The notes beneath the pieces were generated by a model, which was given only the letters and a program-made list of their open reading frames with translations, was not told where the DNA came from and searched no databases. Below, one piece after another: positions 24,801 through 32,543 of a stretch of 64,000 nucleotides of DNA (positions are counted from its first letter, which is position 1; the number at the start of each line of letters is the position of its first letter). Source of the stretch: Arcuatula senhousia (taxonomy: Eukaryota > Mollusca > Bivalvia > Mytilida > Mytilidae); the NCBI GenBank assembly GCA_963971305.1, contig OZ020303.1, positions 44,690,106 through 44,754,105 of the forward strand. Reading direction: 5' to 3'. The position numbers were made by a program, and so were the translations under genes.

Positions 24801-24895
24801 GTGCTTTGAAATTCGGAATTTTTGGCATGATTGCTCAAATTTGCCCTGTTTTTAAAATTTGAAGTTGAGCGGCAGTGCGACATGGAAGTCGCCAT
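3879..24895 (-). CDS. RAVER: RAVER-family ribonucleoprotein PTB-binding protein, 12 exons, complete
   Basis: Exons in transcript order: 24683-24895, 21319-21382, 18826-19029, 18073-18317, 14639-14821, 11526-11649, 9449-9526, 8784-8896, 8030-8083, 5605-6783, 4686-4991, 3879-4028. All junctions are GT-AG and keep frame, giving about 970 residues. The start is ATGGCG at 24895. RRM1 begins around RKIKLKDL (residue 58) and continues through TVEF. RRM2 has RNP2 LLCIANL (124-130) and RNP1 [13 protein letters not shown]3 has RNP2 CLMVDNL (212-218) and RNP1 [10 protein letters not shown]. Downstream are RAVER landmarks: GLLPDP, two motifs fitting the PTB RRM2-interacting consensus (GILGPAP at about 371, SILGSGP at about 508), and a C-terminal block with [15 protein letters not shown] and KKRPRLEL, as in vertebrate RAVER1/2. 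Family members bind PTB to assist splicing repression and shuttle between nucleus and cytoplasm. It is longer than the vertebrate proteins because of the 393-codon exon 10. Introns are full of repeats. Assignment to RAVER1 or RAVER2 is not meaningful for an invertebrate. The least certain junction is the 3' end of exon 5 (donor GTAAGA at 14638-14633). Confidence 0.9.
4075..4330. repeat. Dispersed repeat, GGTCTTCCATGGAAGAC family, copy 1
   Basis: It starts with a near-palindrome, GTCTTCCATGGAAGAC, and shares ordered blocks (GGAAGTAGATGAGTTA, GGAAGCTACATGC, GTCATGTAGTT, TTTTGTGACGCCG) with 11727-11960. It lies in RAVER intron 11 and runs in the same direction as the second copy. Confidence 0.7.
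5140..5200. repeat. GACGCGCGTTTC dispersed repeat fragment
   Basis: GACGCGCGTTTCATCTATTC with ACTCATCAGAGGTGCT. A second copy of the core is at 43452-43475, and a weaker one near 43297. This motif is widespread in bivalve genomes. Confidence 0.55.
5605..6783 (-). CDS. RAVER: RAVER exon 10 with DGLMPTP-type repeats
   Basis: This is a single 1179-bp exon of 393 codons, bounded by an acceptor at 6784-6785 and the donor GTAAGA. It opens with [10 protein letters not shown], a near match to the PTB-binding motif. It is Gln/Asn/Ser-rich and probably disordered. Its last third carries six copies of a [13 protein letters not shown] unit, alternately preceded by YDEPD/YDESD/YDEQD and KRKLD. Looser relatives (RPPLM, VPPPLL, GILPL, RPLM) lie upstream, suggesting an older repeat that has expanded. 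No such array is present in the vertebrate RAVER sequences I know. Confidence 0.85.
6900..7385. mobile_element. TTAA-flanked MITE (piggyBac-like), 486 bp
   Basis: The left end TTAAGGGGATACGTTAC and right end GTAACATATCCCCTTAA are inverted repeats with one mismatch and have TTAA at both borders, the hallmark of piggyBac target sites. It sits in RAVER intron 9 just upstream of exon 10, has no coding capacity, and carries a mostly AT-rich interior. Confidence 0.75.
9690..11400 (-). mobile_element. Helitron-like element, family C, with internal tandem duplication
   Basis: It runs from GAGACATGTCTCGCCTGTCGC (left) to GCGACATTCGTCGCAGGCGAGACA (right). It has about 170-bp monomers (recurring GTCAGTAGACCGTGACTGCAG) and a (CGC)n tract beside the right end. 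A 790-bp block (9821-10610) is repeated at 10611-11397, including a second copy of the right terminal hairpin. It lies in RAVER intron 6. A single-unit copy in the opposite orientation is at 59084-60033. Confidence 0.75.
11727..11990. repeat. Dispersed repeat, GGTCTTCCATTGAAGAC family, copy 2
   Basis: Same order of blocks as 4075-4330, diverged by many substitutions. It lies in RAVER intron 5. The stretch 12000-12960 that follows holds no recognised element. Confidence 0.65.
12965..14292 (-). mobile_element. Helitron-like element, family C-related, with ~180-bp monomers
   Basis: It is bounded by GCCTCGCCTGCCGG on the left and by GTCTCGCCTTCCGCGAC with GTTGCAGGCGAGACA on the right, the same terminal hairpin type as family C. 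The core differs: seven monomers marked by CAGATGCCTAG at about 13069, 13251, 13431, 13606, 13789, 13970 and 14149, spaced 175-183 bp. GCCGCCGCCGC adjoins the right end. Confidence 0.7.
15052..18017 (-). mobile_element. Helitron-like element, family D, copy 1, with higher-order repeat
   Basis: Read on the minus strand, the 3' end is the hairpin GTGAGCTGCGGCTCAC followed 7 nt later by CTAG and then T, a canonical Helitron terminus. The 5' end is TATACCCCCCACTTCAAAAG, a second hairpin, with a (GGAC)-type microsatellite at 17947-17972. The core is about 16 monomers of about 172 bp. It lies in RAVER intron 4 and directly abuts exon 4, 55 bp away. Copy 2, in the opposite orientation, is at 29534-30721. 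Confidence 0.8.
15301..17900. repeat. Higher-order tandem repeat, period ~870 bp (five ~172-bp monomers)
   Basis: The variant monomer ATAGTAGGTGCAAATCTATA occurs at 15301, 16170 and 17141. The first spacing is 869; the second is 971. The 102-bp excess is explained by a 101-bp direct duplication (TCTACATTTTGTCAAAACAA at 16880 and 16981) and one extra base in GTGTGTTTAGTTTC, which is shared by units 2 and 3 only. Confidence 0.85.
18360..18825. other. RAVER intron 3, no recognised element
   Basis: Ordinary AT-rich intron sequence. No tandem repeat, inverted repeat or exon was seen. Confidence 0.5.
19430..19700 (-). repeat. Dispersed repeat, copy 2 (GACCACAACATG family)
   Basis: 19543-19690 matches 296-430 and 50755-50920 (GCAGCATGATACGACCACAA, GGACACATGCAGCCCATGG). 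It lies in RAVER intron 2. Confidence 0.7.
19730..20410. repeat. Degenerate tandem repeat, ~120-155-bp units
   Basis: The phrases TCTCAAATTTGGATT, CTACTTGACAA and CGGACCAGAAATAAAAAAG recur four to five times with irregular spacing, between A-rich and G-rich runs. It directly precedes a truncated family A copy. Confidence 0.6.
20405..21195 (-). mobile_element. Family A Helitron-like element, truncated copy
   Basis: Two to three family A monomers (AATGAGCTGAACATTTAAGC at 20416) are followed by the same subterminal text as copy 1 (GAAGCAGTAGGGTGGCATCA, AACAGTAGTCTGACC) and an ACGACGACAA-rich end. The hairpin end is missing on the left. It lies in RAVER intron 2. Confidence 0.65.
22140..22425 (-). 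repeat. SINE-like dispersed repeat, copy 1
   Basis: It shares ordered blocks with 47885-48185: GTGCCTGTCCTAAGCCAGGA, GAAGACTGCTTGCTGTTTTC and GTACACTTATTCCACATCTC. Partial 3' copies are at 8213-8300, 38630-38760 and 40230-40320. Length and scatter suggest a SINE or small non-autonomous element. No A/B box was recognised with confidence. Confidence 0.6.
23165..23906. mobile_element. Nested inverted-repeat element, 742 bp
   Basis: The left CAGTCAGGGGCCTTACTTAA and right TTAAGTAATGCCCCTGACTG form inverted repeats, extending inward as AGTGATTTTT/AAAAATCACT. TTCAA directly flanks both sides (23160-23164 and 23907-23911). The motif ATCACTTGTT(T/C)AAGTA is iterated inside (about 23203, 23260, 23459 and near 23870). 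It lies wholly inside 22871-24443. Confidence 0.8.
23970..24013. repeat. 17-bp perfect palindrome arms
   Basis: CCATAGATATAATATAC and GTATATTATATCTATGG are separated by 10 bp, forming a potential AT-rich cruciform. Confidence 0.8.
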
Positions 24896-24947
24896 TTTTC
24901 ATTTTGAAATATTTTAAATTTCGGTCTTATCGGATCGGGAACGAATC

Positions 24948-24955
24948 ATTTCCGG
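24948..24955 (-). promoter_or_regulatory. ETS-type site upstream of RAVER start
   Basis: CCGGAAAT on the minus strand lies about 53 bp upstream of the ATGGCG start of RAVER. ETS sites at this position are common in TATA-less promoters. No TATA box is evident. This is a motif match only. Confidence 0.35.
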
Positions 24956-25130
24956 TGACATTTTTGCGGATTTCTGCATTCTTTCTTTCTTTTTTACATC
25001 TAATATTGTATATGATACCTAATATGTCAAAATCTAAAGCAATACGAGATGAAAATGCCATTATATATCATTCTGAAAACCGTTTGACATGATTATTCAT
25101 TGGCGATCAATAACAGCAGAATCTAATGAC

Positions 25131-25798
25131 TTAAAGGCATATTGTCTACGGCAAACTCATTTTTTTTACCCCTCAATTTTTTGGTGTCAATTAGACCGAA
25201 ATGCAATAAAATGAATATTGAAAAACAAATTTGCTACAAATTTTGCCTCAAAAGTAGTTTATTTTGATCAAAATAGCTCGACAATATTGATTGATATTTT
25301 ATTTACCTGCACTACGTCACATTGACACAGATTTAGACTGAGTAGTTTTAACACGGACACTAATCGGAATCTCGAGTTTTGTCCCCGAATACATTGATAT
25401 GTTGAAAAAATACCGATATTTTTCGTGTTTACCTTTTAAATAACATTCAAAACTTAATACAGGCAATAATTGTCAGTTTTATTCATCAAGTAGCTCTAAT
25501 ATTCGGTTGCCGTTTAAATTTTCTCCCGAGCTAAAACTTCGAGAAACAGATTATGCACCACGTGCAAGAACTATTGAAGTTTTCAATCAAAGAAAGTATA
25601 GTGCGCATGCTTACATCTCATGAATATGAATTATTGTAAAGCTTTACAAATATTATTTATTTTTCAATTTTTGAAGTAATAAAGAACCCTAGTGGTATTT
25701 TGAAAGTTTGTATCTTTCTAAATAAACAAAACGAATAGTCTGACGACAATTTTTTGGTTTTACAAAAAAATATTTTTTCGTAGACAATATGCCTTTAA
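25131..25798. mobile_element. TTAA-flanked MITE (piggyBac-like), 668 bp
   Basis: The perfect 20-bp inverted repeats TTAAAGGCATATTGTCTACG and CGTAGACAATATGCCTTTAA have TTAA at both borders. It occupies the shared 5' region between RAVER and dioxygenase-lectin A. No coding capacity. Confidence 0.85.
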
Positions 25799-25799
25799 A

Positions 25800-27029
25800 G
25801 CCAGAATTGGTACCCTCGACGTAATAGATTCAGATTCAGATTCAGATCTTAGATCATGACATAATGGCATTTGCCTATTTCTCTTATAATTCTTCCGTAG
25901 AGAACTATAGCACTTGAGTTCTCACGGCGGGTCTACCGGAGCAATATCGTCCCATTTAGGCTGTGTAATCATTTAGGCCACTTCAACACCTGGAAAAACA
26001 AACTCTTATAGTTATGGGGGAAAATCACATATTTTCCGGGCAAGGTTTTTTTTATAACAGATAATTTAGGCGACATTGATTTAGAAACGAGAAAAAAAAA
26101 CGGTTAATTTTAAAAGCAAAATATAAATATAAAATCCACAATGATCACAGAAGCAAATCCGATCCTTATAGAAGTGCCAAATCTAAAACCCAATAGAGTT
26201 CTTTTCATAGCGGGAAAATTAAACCCCTTATAGTAGACTGCTTGAACACTAAATGAGACCATTGATCATCATACATTTAATGTATTCAACTCGCTGTTTA
26301 CACACCATAGTGCCAGATAAGATATGGGGAACACTAAATCATATCCCTTATACAGCTAGGTCTATATGACTTAATGTTACCGGCAAATTGTCCGACAATG
26401 CATGCAATATAAACTTTGCAAACGAAAAGATAAACAAACAACTGAAAACTTTAGTAATCAAGCTATGGAAGCGACACAGACGAAAGGGAAACAACACTGC
26501 GGTCAACATTTTATCAGAGTATGAACACAGTAAAGTCTCTTGTGACAATCTGCTATACTCGGACTTGCACGAGACGAATGAAAACCCCCTTGAATACAAG
26601 TGTTACAACTTCTTCGTATAAAAATCATGTAGAAAAACCCTCCGGTCTTAAAAAAGGGAAAATGTATTTCGACATGCAACCAGTACTATCAATTATCTAT
26701 GCATCAATATCATCTTCGTGTTAGGTAAACACATAATGCTTCCACCAGGGTACGCCATTCAGTTCTATCCTTTGCCTTTCTTTCAAGTTCTCCCCATCTC
26801 TGTATCCGCAATTTTTTTATCTCTGTTTCTTTTGTCCTTCCAAATTACAATCGCATTAATTATTCACAATTGCATTGACATGCACTCCATATCCATATAC
26901 CTGATATGATAAATGTTTGATTGTGTTCCTATCTTTTGAACCAAAACAACGTTTATCTTTATCGCCATGTCCTCGTATATATTTAGATGCATTGCTGGAG
27001 GGTAACATCTTTAAAAACTTATAAGTTCA
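25800..27029. other. Upstream region of dioxygenase-lectin A
   Basis: About 1.2 kb without a recognised element. Short open frames near 26388-26724 on both strands have no start context, splice partner or family resemblance and are not called genes. Confidence 0.5.
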
Positions 27030-28779
27030 ATGGTCATGGTTGTCATTCGGTTGGTAGTGCCAGTATGGATCATTTTATTGACTACTGTCCGCAGTGAGAT
27101 TCAGAAAACACCAAGTCCAGAAACATGCATCAGAGATGAACCATGTGAGGTACATATGACTCAGTCCTTTCAATATTATAAAATTATGCATTTGCTCGGA
27201 CTTTCATTACCACAATAAAGAAAATAATGCAGTAGACCAATTCACGCCTGTTATGAGAAACAAACTTCCCACAACTTGGGAGGACAGCGCACTAGTGGCG
27301 AAAGTGTTTTTATTGGAAGTTTGACTCAAAACTCAATGCTATTTTACTCACTGATTTTACTTCTTGATTTGTATTACTTAGTATTTCTTTATGTTGTAGG
27401 AATCATCAAAGGAAGAGATTCATGAGTGTAACTATAAAATTGAACCACTTAATGATGTCTTTGGTGCTAAAGTGGAAGGGATAACACTATCTTCCATGTC
27501 CCAAGAATGTGCAACAAAACTCAAAGAAGAAGCATTCATGTACAGGTTTTTGTTGTTTAAAAACCAAACGTTGCCATACCAGGATCAGATCCATGTAACG
27601 TCTATGTTTGGCATTCCTTTTCAAGAGACTTCTTCAATAAACAGGAGGAAACATACTAAAACGCCAGACCCTCGTATAGGGATATTTTCAAACGACGGGA
27701 AATCTGGGCTTACTGGTATCGGTATCGAAGGATGGCATGTAGACGGAAATTGCGCCGATAAACCCCATCTTTTTACGTTGATCTATTGCATCAGTGCCAA
27801 TTCAAATGGTCCAACTCTTCTTGTACCTTTGAAGGAGATAGTTGATATGTTGTCGGATAAAGAAAGGGAATACCTTGAAACTATCATGTTTGTAAGTGCT
27901 TTCAATTCCTCCATTCAGATTCCTCTTCTATACAAGCATCCCTACAGGAACGATGATACGATCATGCTTGCCCTGGGCTCCCTGTCTGGACAATATCTTC
28001 AGATTGACAGCGAAAATCCAGATACTAGTACTACCAGAACATTGTCTGACGAGGAAACTCGGTATATTCAAGACATTCTACATGCTAAAATTCTTGCATC
28101 TAATTTGATATACGCTGTGAATTACGAACCTGGTGATTTTCTCATGTTGCATAATCCGTCTGTTGCTCATATTGCAGGTCCAGGAACCCAAATTTCGTCC
28201 GATATATCGGGATTGCGGTTGATTCAAAGATCCTCAGTTAGGGGTGAGGTACTTCCATCGAAAGATACCTCAATCGATTATCATTGTAAAAATGATCCCC
28301 CTTTTGAAGATGGGTATTGCTTGTTTTCTCTTAAAGGATCTGTGTACTATCCTAGAACTGGTTACTTTGACGATTTTTCAAATGCTAGGAGGAGGTGTAA
28401 AAACATTAACAAATATTCGGACTTGGTTGAGATCTATACTTCAGACTGGAATAAAGTAGCAGAGGAAATAATACGTAAAACACAAGTACCACATTACACT
28501 AACGCTTCTAATCCTGGTGGTTCGGTTGTGTTATGGGACCTTCAAGAGGCGTCGTTCACTAACTGGGACAATGATAGTGGGCAACCCAATGACCACGACG
28601 GATTTGAGGGATGTGTTATAATCGGACCAAATGGGAACTGGTTTGATTTACCTTGTACCGGTCCGAAAACAGGTCCGGGACAAGATCCAGCTCCCGTCAT
28701 GAACTGGAATGGTGTTCGACAAATGCGCAATGTATATCCATTGTGTGGCGTAAAACAAGACCATCTAAGTAGTATATAA
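27030..28779 (+). CDS. Secreted TauD/TfdA-like 2-oxoglutarate dioxygenase fused to C-type lectin-like domain (copy A)
   Basis: Two exons, 27030-27149 and 27400-28779, are joined in phase 0 (donor GTACAT, acceptor TTGTAG) for 499 residues. The start at 27030 gives a hydrophobic signal peptide (VVIRLVVPVWIILLTTV) and then a short Cys-containing linker. Residues about 48-330 look like a TauD/TfdA fold. They hold GWHVDGN with Fe ligands H153 and D155, a distal histidine in SVAHIAGPG (H297; H291 is also nearby) and arginines in GLRLIQR (R313/R317) placed to bind 2-oxoglutarate. Residues about 335-495 form a C-type-lectin-like domain with the Cys pattern YHC, GYC, RRRC, EGC, LPC, LCG, and also FTNWD and GQPND. 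At the sugar-specificity position it reads QPN, neither EPN nor QPD, and the usual WND is replaced by WFDL, so calcium-dependent sugar binding is uncertain. The protein is probably secreted or lumenal. Substrate unknown. A near-identical paralogue lies convergently at 32544-35290. Confidence 0.85.
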
Positions 28780-28890
28780 AGTGTATAAACTTGTATGAAA
28801 TGGGACATTGGTTTTTTTTTTACGATGAATGGTTTGCACAAATTGAAATACATCTTAATTATAAAGCAAATAAGTTTTCAACACTATTAA

Positions 28891-28896
28891 AATAAA
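28891..28896 (+). terminator. Putative polyadenylation signal of dioxygenase-lectin A
   Basis: AATAAA about 112 bp after the stop codon at 28779. Position and motif fit; there is no transcript evidence. Confidence 0.4.
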
Positions 28897-29369
28897 CACA
28901 AACTCCGATTGGTATTCCCATAGAATTATTTCGTATAATTGTATGCGCTTGCATTTTTTCTGCTTTGTGAATGGAGGTACATGTACTAGATAGTATTGAA
29001 AGGACACACAAAACAACAATGTGATCATACAGTATAGTACTTCTACTTTTAATTTAAAAATCCTGCAGTTAAGTGGCTTCTTTCTTTTTTTGTACTCCAA
29101 GGAACGAAGTATGATAATGATTAAGATGTGCGGAGAGGGGGGGTAGGGTCGAATAGGATGTTAGTCTATGGTGTACTCTCAAAATTCAAACAAAAAGTTA
29201 GTCAAAGATTTGATTAAAAATTGTAGGCGAAAACAAAATTAATTGAAATGCAAATTTAAAATTGATTTGTTTACTGATAAATCACATGCACTTGGTAAGC
29301 TCATCAGGAAGAGAACAAAACTTACAGTTAAGTTGGTCAGTAATTAAAATGGAATGTTTAGACCGGTTA

Positions 29370-31440
29370 AGAACAAAAGGCTCCCAGTCTCTTGAATCGC
29401 ATACCTGGTCTTTAAGCTATGAGGGTCTCTTCTATAATCCATCTTTCGCAAAAGAGATAATCTGACAACTTCAACTCAATGGAAACTCTTTTGGAGCTTA
29501 ATAAGCTGAGGATTGAAGCAAGCTATAGCTTTTTATACCCCCGCTTGAAAAGGGGGGGGGCACATAGTCATAGGGGTGTATGTCCGTCCGTGTGTCCGTC
29601 TTTCTGTAACGCCTAAGGGTACCGATCTCTTATCCGCAACTCCTCCTAAACCCCTTGATGGATTTTCATGAAACTTTCACACATTCTTTGTCACATAATG
29701 TAAATGTGCACCTACTATTTCAAAATTTGATCAGAAGGATATTTTGGGTTTCCCATACCGAAACATGGACTTAGCCATTCCACTACAAGGGGGTACCCAT
29801 CTCTTATCAGCCACTTCTCCTAAACCCCTTGATGGATTTTCATGAAACTTTCACACATTCTTTGTCACATAATGTAGATGTGCACGTAGTATTTTAAAAT
29901 TTGATCAGAATGATTTTTGGGGTTTCCCATAGCGAAACATGGACTTAGCCATTCCACTACAAGGAGGTACCCATCTTTTAATACGCAACTCCTCCTAAAC
30001 CCCTTGATGAATTTTCATGAAACTTTCACACATTCTTTGTCACATAATGTAGATGTGTATCTATACTATTTCAAAAGGGTGTCTGTCCGTTCGTGTGTCC
30101 GTCGTTCCGTGACGCCTAAGGATGGATTTTCATGAAAATTTCACACAATCTTTGTAACATAATATGTAGATGTGTATCTCCTATTTTAAAATTTGATCAG
30201 AATGATTTTTGGGGTTTCCCATAGCGAAACATGGACTTAGCCATTCCACTACAAGGAGGTACCCATCTTTTAATACGCAACTCCTCCTAAACCCCTTGAT
30301 GAATTTTCATGAAACTTTCACACATTCTTTGTCACATAATGTAGATGTGTATCTACTATTTTAAAAGGGTGTCTGTCCGTCCATGTGTCCGTCGTTCCGT
30401 GACGCCTAAGGATGGATTTTCATGAAAATTTCACACAATCTTTGTAACATAATGTAGATGTGTATCTCCTATTTAAAAATTTGATCAGAATGATTTTTGG
30501 GGGTTTCCCAGAGCAAAACATGACTTAGCCATTTGAGAACAAGGGTTACTCATCTCTTATCCGCAACTCCTCCTAAACCCCTTGATGGATTTTCAAGAAA
30601 CTTTAACACAATCTTTGTGACATAGTGTAGATGTGCACCACTTATTTAAAAATTTTATCTGAATAATTTTTTGGGGGTGCAGGGGTATTTATTTGTGAGC
30701 TACTGCTCACAGTTTTTCTAGTTTCTATCTGTAACACTTTTCATTCTGTAGACCAAACACATGAAAAAAAAACACTACTTTTAACCTTTAAAGGACAATA
30801 GCCTGTATAAGTGGTCATGCAATGGAGACTTGTTAAGAGGTCAATGTGTTAAAGATATAAGCAAGCAACAGCATTTCTTAATATGAAAAAGTTTTTATTC
30901 TATAAACCAACACATGGATATCTTTAAAAGGCAATAACACCTATAATGGGTCATCTGTTTTGATAAAGTTGTAAAGTTTAAAGAGTTGAAGGTTAAACAG
31001 CACCTTTTCTTTATCTGCAATAGTTTTCATTCTATAGGTCAAAAATATAAAAAAAAAACACGATGCTCTACCTTCAACGGGCTATTACCCTTATAAGGTT
31101 TCATCTGACATCTTCGATTCAAAGGAGACTTTTATAGAGCTTTTGATTTTGAAGAAGAAGAATTGAATCAGATTTTCTCTTACCCTTATATTTTTTGATT
31201 TACACAGTCAAAAAACAGTAGTCTTAAGTCTTACCCCCTAGTCTCTGTTTAGCCACGACGGCAATGTTTTTGTAAAAAATCGAATGGTTTAGGGAAACAA
31301 CTTGCACCCTAAACGATCAAGCATACCAAGCTTCATTAGATTATGTTTAGCGATTTCAGAGGAGAATATTTTTAAAAAATTGTTAACGAACGGCAGACGA
31401 CGAAAGACACCAAGTGATGGCAATAGCTGACACGGATATA
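29370..31440 (-). mobile_element. Family A Helitron-like element, copy interrupted by family D
   Basis: It starts with the decayed family A end (AAGGCTCCCAGTCTCTTGAATCG-type) and ends GATGGCAATAGCTGACACGG. Its monomers surround an inserted family D element (29534-30721). It fills most of the interval between the two convergent dioxygenase-lectin genes. Confidence 0.7.
29534..30721 (+). mobile_element. Family D Helitron-like element, copy 2 (nested)
   Basis: The 5' end is TATACCCCCGCTTGAAAAGG; TGTCCGTCCGTGTGTCCGTC follows, then about six 170-bp monomers. The 3' end is the hairpin GTGAGCTACTGCTCAC, then AGTTTTT, CTAG and T. The flanks join as GCTT/TTTCTATCTG, matching an uninterrupted family A monomer (GCTTTTCTCTATCTG). 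Confidence 0.8.
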
Positions 31441-31444
31441 CCTC

Positions 31445-32085
31445 TATTTCAACAACTTAATTATTCTAAAGGTAATCGTTTACATAACAAAATTTCATAA
31501 CAACAAAATACCAAGCTATCTCTGACAACGTATTCTCCTATTAAAAACACAGACGCGCTATTTTCTAACGATTAAATGCTCAAACTTTATATTCGAAGGT
31601 TATACATGTTGGTAGGACTCTAATTCTAACACTACCTTAACCATATCTTTCAAACATTTGATGATCTTCGAGAAATTTCTAGTAAAACTCACTTTTAAAA
31701 GGTATTAAACAGACTTTTTGGCCAGTAAAATATGCGACCCTTAAGTTCCTAACCCTTACCCCGTTATCTTAACGTTTACTTTTTGGTACAATGATTTGCA
31801 AACACATTTTATAAAGACATACATTGCCGCTTCTTTCACTATAGTTTTGACATTTGAAAAAGAGGTTGGGAGAAGTCAAATGATTTTAAAAACCACCATT
31901 TTTTACACATTTAGAGAAAAAGCGTCTTACATCATTTCTCGTGGATTAGAGTAGTAGTAGTTTTATCACAAATAATGTGAAGAAGCAATATTAATAACAA
32001 GTGGTTTCCACATTTATTTGGTATGCGAGTCCGTAATAATGAATTACAGATCAAGTTTTCGTGTAGTACCAGTCCGCCTATTTGT
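31445..32085. other. Intergenic sequence, no recognised element
   Basis: AT-rich sequence between the family A element and the 3' flank of dioxygenase-lectin B. Nothing was recognised. Confidence 0.45.
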
Positions 32086-32120
32086 GTGTGTGCGCGCGCG
32101 CGTGTGTGTGGGGGGGAGGG
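32086..32120. repeat. (TG)n(CG)n microsatellite plus G-run
   Basis: GTGTGTGTGCGCGCGCGCGT is followed by TGTGTGTG and GGGGGGAGGGGG. Alternating purine/pyrimidine of this type can adopt Z-DNA. Confidence 0.8.
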
Positions 32121-32497
32121 GGCATATACAGGGCGGACAGTTTAACCGGAGTACCCGGAGGAAATCACCGACCTTGGACAGGTAACTGCCAAACCTGATC
32201 AAATAGAGGTGGCGAAGTCCCTTTTTTGTAAATTATAAACGGGACTCGAACACCATCTAAGTCATGTAAGTGGTTTCCAGTTCGCAAATTTTTACGGGAG
32301 CTATGACCCATTGTACTTTGAAAATTCACTGAACTTTCAGTTTTCCACTTTTTTAAACGCTTGTAGATAATGAACTGATTTTTTGGTATGCGAGTCAACC
32401 ATGAAGAATACGTAAAAAAAAATTGGAATGCCTTGTTGGGATTCTGTGGCGTACTATTACGTCATTTTTTATTATGACTTTTGTAACCCTTAAGTTA

Positions 32498-32503
32498 TTT
32501 ATT
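32498..32503 (-). terminator. Putative polyadenylation signal of dioxygenase-lectin B
   Basis: AATAAA on the minus strand, 41 bp after the stop of copy B. Confidence 0.4.
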
Positions 32504-32543
32504 GAAGTAGAAATAAATCTCATAACAGAAATGTTTCTATTCT

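Noticed and set aside
24859..25092. 77-codon frame antisense to RAVER exon 1
   Set aside because: The minus strand explains the region: ATGGCG start, in-frame RRM1 start and a good donor.
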